The translations under genes and the position numbers were made by a program. The notes beneath the pieces are model-generated. The model searched no databases. It was not told where the DNA came from and was given only the letters and a program-made list of their open reading frames with translations. Shown here in pieces: positions 21,841-34,397 of a DNA stretch of 64,000 bases; the first letter of the stretch is position 1, and each line of letters opens with the position of its first letter. The stretch comes from Gentiana macrophylla (Eukaryota > Streptophyta > Magnoliopsida > Gentianales > Gentianaceae). The DNA is taken from assembly GCA_026214975.1 (NCBI GenBank), contig CM047805.1:7254001-7318000 (forward strand), in the 5' to 3' direction.

Positions 21841-23329
21841 CTTGGGTGCTCATGTTTTCCTCACTTGAGACCCTTTCTTCAACTTAAATTCAGATTTCAC
21901 ACAAGCAAATGCACATATCTAGGAATGAGTCCTCTTCACAAGGGCTATAAGTGTCTAGACAGCTCAGGCAGGGTGTTTATTACCAAAAATGTTGTATTCA
22001 ATAAGTCTGAGTTCCCGATTAAGGAAGGCTATTTACAAGGTCCCCACAGATAAATCCTAACTGGTCCTGATCCGACTTCCTGGTTTTCCATGCCTATATC
22101 TGAGCCAGAATCTATGGAGCATACACCTTCACATACACCTGTTGAGCATAATGTTGCTGGTATCTATATCCCTTTCAAAGGTACAGTCTTCTCCTTTACA
22201 CATTATTGACAGTGTTACACCTGCACAAACACACACTCCTTCAGGTTTTGGAAGTGTTACACCGACACATAACTCCTTTTCACCTCTGACCTTATATGAT
22301 CTGTTTGAAGTTGCATCCAGTTCTACTATCAGCAGCTCTACCTCACCACAACTTTCCCAAGATTCTTCATCACATCCACCCAACTCACCACCCTCATCTG
22401 AATCACCTCCACCATAGAATCCTCCACACTCTCAAGGCCATCCTATGCAAGTGGTATATTCAAACCTAAAACCTACTCCACACAACTCCAAACCACTACC
22501 TCAGTTGCCCACCTTTCTGAACCTACTAATGTTTCAGAAGCATTGAGTTGTGCTGATTGGAAGAGGGCTATGGTGGCAGAATTTTATGCCCTACAGAAGA
22601 ATGATACTTGTATTCTTGTTCCTCCATCCACAAATCAGAATCCAGTAGGGTGCAGGTGGGTGTTCAAGCAGAAGTTAAAGCCTGGTGGGACCATTCTCAA
22701 ACATAAAAACAAGATTGATGGCAAAGGGGTTTCATCAAACTTATGGCATTGACTTTACAGAGATATTTAGTCCTGTGGTTAGAGCAGCTACTATAAGGGT
22801 GGTTATGGCTCTAGCTGTTAGTAGGAACTGGCATATTCATCAGGTGGACATAGACAATGCATTCCTTAATGGCTCTTAGCTAGAAGTTGTATACATGGTG
22901 CAGCCTGAAGGCTTTGTTGATCCACACAAACCCCATTATGTATGTAAAGTGAAGAAGGCTCTATATGGACTTAAACAAGCTCCAAGAGCATAGTTTGGTG
23001 CATTAAGGCTACAGATGTTGGACTAAGGATTCTAGCAATTTGTCTCAGATTAACCTTTATTTGTTTTAAAAACTGGTTCTCATCTACTGTATGTCCTTGT
23101 TTATATAGATGACATCTTGGTAACAAGTGACTCTCACACTTTGATTCAAAAGTTTGTACAGATGTTGAATTCCAAATTCTCACTAAAAGATCTTGGTCCT
23201 ATTGCTTACTTCTTGGGCACGGAAGCACACGGAAATTCTGATGGGCTGTTTCTAACTCAGGGTCACTATGCTTCACATCTCTCAAAAGGTTACAATCAGA
23301 TCATCTTAATCCTTGCAGCACACCCATGG
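21841..23329 (+). pseudogene. Copia B pol, first part: integrase C-terminus and reverse transcriptase
   Basis: This is a Ty1/copia polyprotein fragment. It begins inside the integrase C-terminal region (TLGCSCFPHLRPFL, then GYKCLDSSGRVFITKNVVFN). The reverse transcriptase follows ([48 protein letters not shown], and the catalytic box as LVYIDDILVTSD near 23105). Several in-frame stops and frameshifts (for example near 22715, 22880, 22993 and 23025) make it a pseudogene. The 5' part is lost at the reverse family N LTR, and the 3' part continues at 31136 beyond the inserted copia A. Confidence 0.85.
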
Positions 23330-24076
23330 TGTTGGTGATTTAAGTATAATCACAAGCCATTGAGGTTATCGGGGTTTAGTGCAAGGATGGTTATGCTCGT
23401 AACGCTATGATATAAGTACGGAGGTGCGGAGTGCACACTTATATAAGTGTTTACGAGTGTACGGATGTAAAATGAGCAAGTGGAGTTCGTAAAACAAACG
23501 GAAAATTCGTTTTTGAAAAATCAGTGTCACAGGTGCCAGCCTGTGAACTTAGGCGGCCGCCTGTGGTGTTTTGCCTAGGGAAAATGTTGGACAGGTTCAT
23601 GTTCAGTTTTCAGATCCTATTAGGCGCCCGCCTGTCACTCATAGGCACCCGCCTGTGGCCCGAAAACTGAATTTTTGGTGCCTCTTGGTCATTTTAAGTG
23701 GGTACAACCAAATGGAACCTTTTCATTTGGTATCTATCATTTAAGGAACGAATTGTTTTGCTCTCTTTCAGATCCAAGTGCTATATATAAGCAAGTTTAC
23801 ATTGTTAAAAACATAACAACAAATGTAAGCATCTTTGTTAGTCAATTCTATATATCTTAAAACTTCCAAGTGCTCTTTAATATCTTTGTCCAGAGTTGAA
23901 AGTTGTTCTCTCAGTTTTGTATCTCACTTAAATATTCGCGAAACCCGGGACAAGGAATAAGGGTCGAATAATTTAAGAAGGACATCGATTATTCGTGAAA
24001 CTGTGAGGTTCCGAGTCTTCTATTTTGCAGGAATTTCAAGGCATTGTTGATCATTCTATACACCCAAATTACAACA
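23330..24076 (+). repeat. 5' LTR of copia A
   Basis: 747 bp, TGTTGGTGATTTAAGT to CAAATTACAACA. It differs from the 3' LTR at roughly 30 positions by eye, mostly transitions, with no length change. Confidence 0.92.
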
Positions 24077-24104
24077 TTCTTCTTAAATTATTGTTCTGAT
24101 CACA

Positions 24105-27100
24105 ATGGTGAATGCAAAGGACTTGATGATGAATTTCGGGAAACTGGACAAGTTTGAAGGCATTGATTTTCGGAGGTGGCAAAGGAAGATGCATTTCCTT
24201 CTCACGACATTGAAAGTGGTATATGTTCTTAGCACTGATATACCAGAAGTTGATGATGATGCACCATTGGAGGAATTACGAAGGCGTAACAAATGGGAAA
24301 ATGATGACTACATCCGTCGTGGTCACATTGTAAATGGTATGTCCGATTCGTTATTTGATATTTATCAAAACTTTGCATCCGCAAAAGAATTATGGGATGC
24401 ACTAGAAACTAAGTACTTAAATGAAGATGCATCCATTTGAAAAGTTTCTAGTTGGAAATTTCATGAAATACATGATGGTAGATACATGGTCTCAGTAATG
24501 GAACAATTCAATGAACTTCAACGTATTTTAGGCCGGTTTGCACAAAGACAAGATGGAAAAGGATGAAGCCATTTACTTCCTCTAGTATCATTGATAAACT
24601 ACCACCATCATGGAAAGATTTTAAGCATATGTTAAAACACAAAAGGAAGAACTCTCCTTGGTTGAACTTGGTAGCCATCTGCGTATTGAGGAATCCCTCA
24701 GGGCGCAGGAGGATGTGAAATCCAAGGGAAAGGAAATTGATGAATCGACATCCATTCATGTAATGGAGGCCGGAGAGTGTTCCAAAACAAACAAGGGAAA
24801 AAGGTAATGGTAAGAAAAAGAAACCAATCAAGGCTGGCAACAAATAATCTGGAAAAAGGCCAAAAGGGGCCTGTTGGATTTGTGGCAAAACAGGGGCACT
24901 ACAAGGCTGATTGCCAAGTGCGGAAGAACAGAAAGAGTAAAGTGGTACGCAATGTGAGTCGAAGACCAAGGACCACCCAAGCATCAAGGTCAGAATATTA
25001 AATTTGGTGTTAATTCGGTTGTGAATTATGTGTCATTTATTTCTGAAGCATTCTATATGCAGGATGATGATGTATCGTGGTGGATCGACTCGGGAGCAAC
25101 ATGACATGTATGCAAAGATCAAAGCTGGTTTGAAGATTTTGAACCGGTGAATGATGGCTCCATACTAAAGATGGGAAACGAGTCGATGGCTGTTGTAAAA
25201 GGCATTGGAAATTTTATTTTAAATTTTAGTTCTGGAAAATTTGTAAAACTCTTTGATGTATTATTTGTTCCGTGCATCCGGAAAAACCTTGTATCCGGTG
25301 CACTTTTATGTAAATCGAGCTATAAACAAGTGTATGAGTCCGATAGGTTTATATTATCTAAGCATGGTGTGTTTGTAGGATTTGGTTACTTATGTAATAA
25401 TATGTTTATGCTTAATATTGTAAATAATAAAGTTAATCAAGTTATGCATATTTCTGATGTTAATATCTCAAAGTTGTGGCATGCACGGTTAGGTCACGTG
25501 CATTATTAACGTATGCAAGTTATGTCTAAAAATGCTTTAATTCCCCCGTTTGACATCAATATGGATAAGTGTACTACTTGTATGCTTACTAAAATTATAA
25601 GACAACCATTTCATGGTGTTGAAAGATTGTCTACAATTTTGGAACTTATCTATAGTGATTTATGTGATTTTAATGCCACACCGTCTTTGGGAAATAAGAA
25701 ATATGTGATTACTTTTATAGATGATTGTACTCGTTTTTGTTATGTATTTTTACTTAATACTAAAGATGAGGCACTTGATAAATTCAAAATTTATAAAATT
25801 GAAGTAGAATTACAATTGAATTCTAGTATTAAACGCTTTCTTACCGATAGAGGTGGAGAATACTATGATCCAACCTACTTCGGGTCGTGTGGTATTATAC
25901 ACGAGGTTACTGCACCGTATACGCCACAACAAAATGGCATTGCGGAGAGGAGTAAAATAGATGGTAAATTCCATGTTATCCTACTCGGGATTGAGTAGTG
26001 GGCTTTGGGGTGAGGCCATGTTAACAGCCTGTTATCTACTAAACAGAATTCCTAATAAAAAGAATTCTGCTATCCCGTATGATCTTTGGTTTAAAAAGAA
26101 ACCAAACTTGAATTACTTAAGAGTTTGGGGCTGTAGGACGGTTGTTAGACTTCCCGATCCTAAAATCAAAACTTTAGGAGAAAGAGGCATCGATTGCATT
26201 TTCATTGGATATGCTAGTCATTCCAAGGCATATAGGTTTTATGTTATAGAACCTAGAGATTCCGTGGCTATACATTCGGTTATAGAATCGCGTGATGCTA
26301 TATTTGATGAGAATAGATTTTCATCTATTCCTAGACCAAAGGGTATTGCTCCTACGATAGTTGGAGTGGAGAATGTGGAGAATAATGATTCTCAAGTCGA
26401 GTCTTCTGAACTTCGAAGAAGTAAGAGGGCTAGAATAGCGAAAACATTTCCACCGGATTTTGTTACTTATTTGGTGGAAGGTTCGAGAAATGAAGTTGGA
26501 TATCAACACTCATATTGTTACAATATTGGGGATGATCCAAGAACATTTACTAAGGCGATGGAATCTCAGGATGTATCGTTTTGGAAAGAAGCCATCAACG
26601 ACGAGATGGATTCCATAATGGGTAACAATACGTGGATTCTTACAGATTTACCTTGTGGTTGCAAACCGTTAGGTTGCAAATGGATTTTCAAAAGGAAAAT
26701 GAGAGTCGACGGTACGGTTGACCGATATAAAGCCCGGTTAGTTATACAAGATTTTAGGCAAAAGGAAGGTATCGATTATTTCGATACTTATGCTCCCATT
26801 GCTAGAATCTCCTCAATCAGGTTATTGATTGCCTTAGCCGCAATTCATAACTTGGTGATCCATCAAATGGATGTTAAAACAGATTTTCTAAATGGAGATT
26901 TGGATGAAGAAATATACATGAAGCAACCGGAAGGATTTACTATGCCCGGTAACGAGCATAAGGTATGTAAACTTGTAAAATCATTGTATGGACTTAAACA
27001 AGCTCCTAAACAATGGCATCAAAAGTTTGATGAGGTTGTCTTGGCTAGTGGGTTTAAACTCAATCAGTCGGACAAGTGTATTTATAGTAGATTTGATGAT

Positions 27101-29843
27101 ACCGGCAACGGTGTGATAATCTGTCTATGTGTCGATGACATGTTGATTTTTGGTACGAACCAAAATCAGGTAGATAAGTGTAAAGAACTTGTTGGTCCCT
27201 TGGAAAGGCTAACACAAGTTTAGAGGGGGGGGGGGGGTGAATAAACTTGTCACTAAAAACTTTCCCTAAACTGGATTTAAAATAAATTACGGTTCAGTTA
27301 AAACTTGTGTGGAGTTAAGCTGACTAAGCTGAGTTTAAGTCAAACTGACTTAAGTAAAAACTGAGTCAACCGGCAGTGGATATATTTAGCCTTTATCAAA
27401 TATAAGTTAACAAACAGCTTGTTGACTTGGTTTCAGAACGAGAACTAGATAATTATAACTGTTACGAAATAAATGAGTGCGTAAAGTAAATAAACAAGAA
27501 TTATAGAGGTTCCAGGTGGTGTAATCCTATACGTCCTCTCTTCCCCTGTGATGCGGAGGAAAATTCCACTAGAACTTCTTTGAGATGGCCCGATCACAAA
27601 AAGTTCTAAACTGATAGTCCTTGACTAATCTCTAACTTCACTATCTAAACACTTGTAGAACAGGTAGAATTGCTGCTTTTCAATGTTTGTAACACTGGTC
27701 CTTGGAGGGTTGAATTGCCTCTTCACCAGCTCATCACAACCACAGTCTTCCTGACTGCACTCAACTGTCCTTCACACCTTCTTGGTGTTTCACAGTCTAA
27801 ACCTTTGATGAATTCAAAGTTGAGACTTGAATCAATAACTATGATTCAATTGTGATTTGAGCTTTTCTTCTAGATATAAGAGTTATGCACGGCTATGTAT
27901 TTTTTCAAATGATAGAACTTGATTTTGCTTGAATGCGCTTGAACACTTGAAGAAACTTCTTGATCTTGCAATTAAGCATTTAGCATGAATTCTTTTGAAA
28001 TTCACTTTCCCCCTTAATTAGATCTTTCTTAACTAAATTAAATCTGTTTTATTCCTCCTGCTCCCCTTCTTTTTGTTGTTGTATAAGTAGTCTATTTATA
28101 GGGGTTTATCTAACGTTCATCCTGCATGAATCTTGTAACGGCTATATTTTGTGACCGTTCTGATCTGTCAGTAGTTCATCCAATAGAATCCATTCCTTTA
28201 TAACGTTCGACTGTACTATCAGCTTGTTGGATGACTGACATATAAAACCGAAGTTTCTTGATCGACTTTATCTTGCTTTTATCGCTTGTCGCTTTTCTTT
28301 GACTGACTTGGAGCATTAACTGAGATTTTACTCTTCTTCAAATATCAGTACTCCAGTTTTTCATCTGATTATAATTGACTTAATCAGAGTACACCATGAC
28401 TAATTATCTTCTAAGAATTCATTGTCCTTATGATTCTTAGGTCTTCATACAAGATCCATAAAGTCAGTTCAGGTCACCACAATCTTGCCTGAAATCTAAC
28501 TTTACAGATCTCAAAGCAGATCTTCATAATCGAGTTTGAACCTCGCTTATTCAATCTTCAATAACTGAGTCTGTGACCCTCAGTTCTTCATTCTTCAATA
28601 ACTGAGTCTGTGACCCTCAGTTCTTCATTCTTCTATAAATGAGTCTGTGACCCTCAGTTCTTCAATCTTCTATATAAGCCAACTGAGTCTGTGTCCCTCG
28701 GCGAACTTATCTTCTTCGGTTTCATAGATGTGCTCTGTTTTCCAGTCCCTTATAGAATCTCAGTTTAACTAAATCTCAGTTTCTTACTTTCTCAGTTCAT
28801 AGCCTAGAACTATTACAGTGCTTGTCTGATATAACCTATACAAGTATCAGACTCTATTAAATCCTATACATTAATATCTACAGATCTTTTTGCTTTGCAC
28901 TATAACAGCTAGTTATGACACTTCATCAATGGGGTTAAGAATAATAACTGATTAAGCGATGAATCATCATCAAAACATAAATTTTATTTCCAACAGAACT
29001 CTTATCTTCTAGATTCTCTATGAAAGACATGGGGGAGGCAGATGTTATTCTTGGTATTAAAATTAAGAGAAATCAGGGAGGATTTTCACTAACACAGTCT
29101 CATTATATTGAGAAAGTGTTGAAGAAATTTAATTGTGAAAATTGTACTCTGGCAAATTCTCCCATGGAGCCTCATGAAAAACTTGGACCTAATAAAGGTG
29201 AAATCGAGAATCAACTTGAATATTCACGAGTCATTGGTTGTTTGATGTATGCAACCCAGGTAGATATTGCCTATGCGGTTGGGAAACTAAGTAGATATAC
29301 TAATAACCCAGGTAATTTTCATTGGAGAGCGGTTGTTCGTGTATTGAGATATCTTAAGTCTATCAAAGACTTTGGTTTGACTTATGTTGCATATCCTTCG
29401 GTGATTGAAGGATATTCGGATGCTAGTTGGATATCTAATGTAGAAGATCATTCTTCTACTAGTGGATGGGTGTTTGTTTTAGGTGGAGGTGCCATTTCTT
29501 GGGCTTATAAGAAACAGACATGTATATCTAGCTCGACTATAGAGTCGGAGTTTATTTCCTTGGCAGCAGCCGGTAAAGAGGCAGAATGGCTTAGGAATTT
29601 GATTCATTAAATTCCTTTATGGCCTAAACCAATATCACCGATATCTATCCATTGTGATAACTCCTCTACACTGTCTAAAGCTTATATTCATGTGTATAGC
29701 GCGGTACGTGAGTTGATCTCTCACGGGGTGATATCGGTTGTTTATGTGAGATCTCAAAGGAATTTAGCTGATCATTTGACGAAAGGATTAGCTAAGGACT
29801 TATTACAAAAGTCGGTTGTCGGGATGGGTCTACAACCCGTATA
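24105..29843 (+). pseudogene. Copia A gag-pol, broken and interrupted
   Basis: Gag begins MVNAKDLMMNFGKLDKFEGI at 24105, with the CCHC knuckle (CWIC...HYKADC, near 24870) split by a one-base frameshift in a G-run. The protease shows WWIDSGAT near 25080. The integrase HHCC region (LWHARLGH...CTTCMLTK) and core (YSDLCDF, TDRGGEYYDP, PQQNGIAER) follow, with a small deletion near 25955. Reverse transcriptase runs from 26565 and has CVDD at 27130 where YVDD is usual. RNase H ends near 29843 ([19 protein letters not shown], then SISIHCDNSSTLSKAYIH after a break at 29608). Stops lie at 24438, 25102 and 25507. A solo LTR splits it at 27190-28995. Motifs resemble the Tork/TNT1-type copia group, but lineage is not certain. 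Confidence 0.88.
27190..28995. mobile_element. Solo LTR, 1806 bp, inserted in copia A
   Basis: It begins TGTTGGTCCCTTGGAAAGGC and ends ttttatttccaaca, with the perfect 5-bp target duplication GAACT (27185-27189 and 28996-29000). The copia A reading frame resumes directly after it (KEL to [10 protein letters not shown]). It has no internal domain, primer-binding site or second LTR, so this is a solo LTR left by recombination between the two LTRs of a larger element. The start, followed by gtttagagggggggggggg and tgaataaac, resembles LTRs of SIRE/Maximus-type copia elements; that assignment is from memory of the family and tentative. A phrase ctgagtctgtgaccctcagt recurs four times at about 28565-28690. 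Confidence 0.88.
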
Positions 29844-30383
29844 AGTTTCTGAAAATAGGACGCCCAATTTCCCTTTGGTATAATGCCTTAGGCTAAATTC
29901 AATGTGGTAAGCCTGTTGTTATTGGGAACTTGAGCACATGTATTAATCCTGAAGGTATGTGCTATAAACCTGTGAGGTTAAGTTGAAGTTTTACCTTCTT
30001 AATGAGTCTTTTGAAAGTGCTAATGCAGGTGCATGGTAAATTAAAGATTCACCTATATGAGTATGAGGTATGGCCGCTTCAAGGAAAGTTGGGTTATCTT
30101 TCTATATGCTCAAGAATGGATATGGACACAAGGCCGAATTTCAATAAATGGTGTCAAGAATAATACTTTGGAGTAGTCTCAATTCGTGTGTATTGTTATG
30201 TACATGTATTCAAAATGTGTAAAGGGGTTCAATGCTTAGACACACCCCAATACTCGAATATTTGCGTGTAATAGTACTAGGTGGAAATTCAATCTTTGTG
30301 ATATTTTCATTGAAGCATGAGTTGGTTTATATTATGACTGTTGTTTTTACTAAACCAAGGATTACACTTAAATGGGGGAGGAA

Positions 30384-31130
30384 TGTTGGTGATTTAAGTA
30401 TAATCACAAGCCATTGAGGTTATCGGGGTTTAGTGCAAGGATGGTTATGCTCGTAACGTTATGATATAAGTACGGAGGTGTGGAGTGCACACTTATATAA
30501 GTGTTTACGAGTGTACGGATGTAAAATGAACAAGTGGAGTTCGTAAAACAAACGAAAAATTCATTTTTAAAAAATTAGTGTCACAAGCGCCAGCCTATGA
30601 CCTTAGGCGGCCGCCTGTGGTGTTTTGCCTAGGCAAAATATTGGACAGGTTCATGTTCAGTTTTCAGATCCTATTAGGCGCCCGCCTGTCACTCATAGTT
30701 TCCCGCCTGTGGCCCAAAAACTGAATTTTTGGTGTCTCTTGGTCATTTTAAGTGGGTACAACCAAATGTAACATTTTCATTTGGTTTCTATCACTTAAGG
30801 AACAAATTCTTTTGCTCTCTTTCAGATACAAGTGCTATATATAAGCAAGTTTACATTGTTAAAAACATAACAACAAATGTAAGCATCTTTGTTAGTCAAT
30901 TCTATATAGCTTAAAACTTCCAAGTGCTCTTTAATCTCTTTGTCCAGAGTTGAAGGTTGTTCTCTCAGTTTTGTATCTCACTTAAATATTCGTGAAACCT
31001 GGGACAAGGAATAAGGGTCGAATAATTTAAGAAGGACAGCGATTATTCGTGAAACTGTGAGGTTCCGAGTCTTCTATTTTGCAGGAATTTCAAGGCATTG
31101 TTGATCATTCTACACACCCAAACTACAACA
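30384..31130 (+). repeat. 3' LTR of copia A
   Basis: 747 bp, TGTTGGTGATTTAAGT to CAAACTACAACA. It is preceded by a purine-rich tract and about 540 bp of 3' untranslated internal sequence (29847-30383) with no supportable gene. Confidence 0.92.
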
Positions 31131-31135
31131 CATGG

Positions 31136-31455
31136 TACATGGAGATCATCTTCTACCTGATCAAGAGGAGCCCATGAAAACTCCAAGCACCTATAGAAGT
31201 GCCATTGGGGGGCTACAATATCTCACTTGCACCAGACCAGATCTTGCATATTCTGTCAACTACCTGAGTCAGTTTATGCAGTATCCAACACAAGTACATT
31301 GGCATGCCCTGAAGAAACTTATGAGATATGTCAAGGGAACATTACAGTCTGGGCTGATGTTTAAACCTATTGGTTCCTTAGTTTCATGGAGTTTAAAAAA
31401 CAACTTGTTGTTTCTAGATCATCAGCAGAATCATAGTAACTCCTTTACAAATATA
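31136..31455 (+). pseudogene. Copia B pol, second part: end of reverse transcriptase and RNase H stub
   Basis: It continues the polyprotein interrupted at 23329 (TPSTYRSAIGGLQYLTCTRP, then LSQFMQYPTQVHWHALKKLM). At about 31380 the frame jumps from KPIGSLVSW to SLKNNLLFLDHQQNHSN, meaning most of RNase H is deleted. No 3' LTR of copia B is recognisable after it. Confidence 0.85.
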
Positions 31456-31725
31456 TATATGTGCCGAACGTAATTTTTGGATAATAACTCCGTATCCCAG
31501 AACGGAACATCGCAGTTATATTTTTATAGATTTACAACAAACATTATCCTAAAAAGAAAAAAGATTTACGCAAACATGGCAATATATTGTCTTCTCTCTA
31601 GTAATGCCCATTAGGCTTTATACTCACTCATTAAAATAATAGTAACCCATTTGGGTTAGCATTTGATAATTGATACCAATATTTTGGATGAATTTCATAG
31701 CATTTTTCACGTCCAATATGTCTTG
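31456..31725. other. Non-coding; contains repeat also found at 34398-34512
   Basis: 31604-31725 (aatgcccattaggctttata ... cacgtccaatatgtctt) is repeated in direct orientation at 34398-34512 with a few changes and a 7-bp attgata difference. The rest shows no gene. Confidence 0.6.
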
Positions 31726-33350
31726 AAAAGTCCCTCTATGTCGTCACCGCTCCCGTCATCTTCCTCATGTACTCGGTATCCTCTTTCACATATTGTTGAT
31801 TTTCATCGGTTCTCTGACAAACATCGTCACTGTATAGCAGCAATTTCTGCAGACACACCTCCATGTAATTTTGTAGAAGCTATGAGACATGCAGGTTGGC
31901 GGCAGGCCATGGCCGAGGAGATTCGTGCTTTGGAGGATTAAGGCACTTGGGAGTTACAATCCCTTCCTCCTGGGAAAAATCCTCTTGGCAGCAAATGGGT
32001 GTACACTGAGAAATATGATGAGAATGGCAAGTTGCAACACCTGAAGGCCATACTTGTGGTGTTTGGTAATCATCAGGTCGAAGACATTGATTATAATGAA
32101 ACTTTCGCCCCCGTGGCGAAAATGGTCACGGTACGTACTTTTCTTGTTGTTACCGTCATTAAACAGTGGAAGGTACATAAGATGGATGTCCAGAATGCCT
32201 TCTTACTTGGCGGCTTAGACGAGGAAATTTATATGCGCATTCCTCAGAGGTTTGATAAGTCCTGTGAGCATTTGGTTTGTAAAATGAATAAGTCTCTATA
32301 TGAGTTGAGGCAAGCTCCCCGGTGTTGGTTTGCCAAGCTGGAGTCTGCTTTGACAGACTATGGATTTAAGCGTTCTTATTCGAACTATTCACTTTTTACC
32401 TTGCAGAACGGGGATATTCGTATTAATCTTCTTGTTTACATGGATGACATGATCATTGCCGGGAATGATTCTGCAGCTTTGGCTGTTTTCAAGTTGTATT
32501 TAGGGCGGTGTTTTAAAATGAAGGATCTGAAGGCAGTCAAGTATTTTCTTGGCCTCGAGGTTGCTACATCTAAGAGTGGTATTTTTCTGTCCCAACGCAA
32601 ATATGCTCTAGAGATTATCTCTGATTGTGGATTGTTAGTTGCCAAGCCTGTCTTATTTCCTATGGAGCAAAATCATCGCCTTGCTTTGGATGATTCAGCG
32701 TTCTTGCATGATCCTGGGAAAAATTGGCGTCTTATTTATCTTGGAGTGACTCACCCTGACCTTCATGCATCATCCACGTATTGGCCATTGCGAGGCGGCT
32801 TTACACGTTGTTCGTTATATTAAACAGCACCCGGGGCAAGGAATTTTGTTACAAGCAGATAGTAACTTTACTCTGGAAGGATGGTGTGACTCTGATTGGG
32901 CGAGTTGTCCTCTGACTCGTCGATCCTTGAGCGGTTGGTTTGTGTTGCTCGGCCGTTCCCCTATCTTGTGGTAAACGAAGAAACAACTTACTGTCTCTCG
33001 CTCCTCGGTAGAGGCCGGATATCGTTCTATGGCGGCCATCACTTGTGAGTTGATGTGGCTGCGACAGTTGTTGGGTGACCTCGGGATTTGGCTTTCCTAA
33101 GGAATGCGTTTGCATTGTGATAGTCGGTTTGCTTTGTATATTGCCCAGAATCCCGTGTTTCATGAGCGCACAAAGCATATCGAGGCAGATTGTCATTTTG
33201 TTCGTGACGTCATTTCTGACGGCCTTATTTTTCCTTCCTACACTCCTACGAAGTTGCAGCTGGCTGATATTCTTACCAAAGCATTAGGAAAACAACAGTT
33301 TAAGTTTCTTCTGGGCAAGATGGGCGTTTGGGACCTCACTGCTCCACCTT
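31726..33350 (+). pseudogene. Copia C pol, 5'-truncated
   Basis: A Ty1/copia fragment starting just before the reverse transcriptase (SDKHRHCIAAISADTPPCNF, then AMRHAGWRQAMAEEIRALED). It runs through the polymerase (SKWVYTEKYDENGKLQHLKA, MDVQNAFLLGGLDEEIYMRI, catalytic LVYMDDMIIAGND near 32440) into RNase H (LEGWCDSDWASCPLTRRSLS, then [20 protein letters not shown]) and ends near [13 protein letters not shown] at 33350. It is broken by a stop at 31939, a frameshift near 32740 and stops at 32972 and 33099. Gag, protease and integrase are missing, so it was truncated at about 31726. Confidence 0.88.
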
Positions 33351-33530
33351 GAGGGGGGTATTACGGAATTGATAATGGGAATATATTATTATTATTATTA
33401 TTGTAAAAATAGAGATTTATTTAACATAAGGGTAGATTGGGAATTTTAGATTTGGTTAGGGCTCCTATATGTTACTATATATACATGACTCTACTGATGA
33501 ATGAGATATGTCATTTACCTGAATTTGACA
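33351..33530 (+). repeat. Probable polypurine tract and 3' LTR start of copia C
   Basis: The tract ttgagggggg directly follows the RNase H stop and is followed by tattacggaattgataatgg, as in other copia elements. It contains a TATA-like gttactatatatacatgac at about 33470. No partner LTR is in the window, so the end is uncertain. Confidence 0.45.
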
Positions 33531-33539
33531 AGAAACAAA

Positions 33540-33960
33540 TTAAAAAGCCTTGAATGCTATACGGTTTTTTTCTTGTCAAACTTTATTAAGTACTCATTCG
33601 GTCAAATTTATTAAGATCAGGATGCTCTAGCTTATCATGATCGCTTAAAGTAGTGGCGGATCCAGAAAAAATTCCGTAGAAACACCGGGACCAATTTGAA
33701 AATCCAGCGAAGACATTAGTGGTGTTTTTACATTTACACACGTAGTTTAAAATCTCTAAATATACATATATCATTAATGTTATCAGCGCTATTTACCAAT
33801 TACCATCGTTATAATGTTGGGAGACGATTTACAGACGTAGTTTTTATTAAGTAGGAGTAATTAATTATTTTACAAAATCGGTCTCATCTTGCAATACTAT
33901 CAATATTGATACACATAACATTCATCTATTTACATGGATCATGTGATCATGTCTATCACG
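33540..33960. repeat. Paralogous unique segment, copy 1 (empty sites)
   Basis: It matches 35660-35835 joined to 37201-37240, and 40525-40629 joined to 42007-42046 and 56327-56510. At the TRIM site this copy reads gacattagtggtgtttttac, and at the copia M site aatatacatatatcattaat, with no insertion at either. It therefore shows the state before both transposon insertions. Confidence 0.8.
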
Positions 33961-34121
33961 CAAGAAAAATTGTCCCTGAGTGCTATGAACCTCCATAAAT
34001 CCCTGCTCTTCATAGGTAACCCCTGATTCTGCTCAACTTGCTTAGAAACGGATATACCTTGACTTACCTGAGGTTCGCTGGAAGTCCTAGTACTACAAAT
34101 ATTCTTTTTACCTGCAGCCAT
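33939..34121 (-). other. Possible exon of unknown gene
   Basis: A 60-codon frame starts MAAGKKNICSTRTSSEPQ and then meets a consensus splice donor (cctcag|gtaagtc at about 34065). Only the first 18 codons may be exon. Nothing recognisable precedes or follows. It may be chance. Confidence 0.15.
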
Positions 34122-34281
34122 TCTGAAAGAAAGAAGAATCTACTAAGCTGTCAAGGAAACTTATACAATTCAACTTAATTTACTTATTTAGACGTAAGAT
34201 ATGAACATTTATGTGATACAAACTGTGACTTCGCTTCTAGTAGAAGTAGCGAGTGCTTTTATTTGGAAAAAATGTCCGGCT

Positions 34282-34283
<2 letters not shown>

Positions 34284-34355
<72 letters not shown>
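34284..34355. repeat. (AT)n microsatellite
   Basis: About 72 bp of uninterrupted at dinucleotide. Confidence 0.95.
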
Positions 34356-34357
<2 letters not shown>

Positions 34358-34397
34358 TCTTGACGTTATTTCCGGATAATTACTTGGTTTATCCGTA

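Larger units (their letters stand above)
23330..31130 (+). mobile_element. Copia A: complete LTR retrotransposon, 7.8 kb
   Basis: It has two 747-bp LTRs (23330-24076 and 30384-31130) with TG...CA ends, flanked by the 5-bp target duplication CATGG (23325-23329 and 31131-31135). The polypurine tract aaatgggggaggaa directly precedes the 3' LTR. The host copia B resumes across the site. The interior holds gag, protease, integrase, reverse transcriptase and RNase H in copia order, interrupted by a solo LTR at 27190-28995. I do not see a standard Met-tRNA primer-binding site after the 5' LTR. Confidence 0.92.

Noticed and set aside
27190..28995. Full LTR element inserted in copia A
   Set aside because: It has only one LTR-like unit with TG...CA ends and a target duplication, and no internal domain, so it is a solo LTR.
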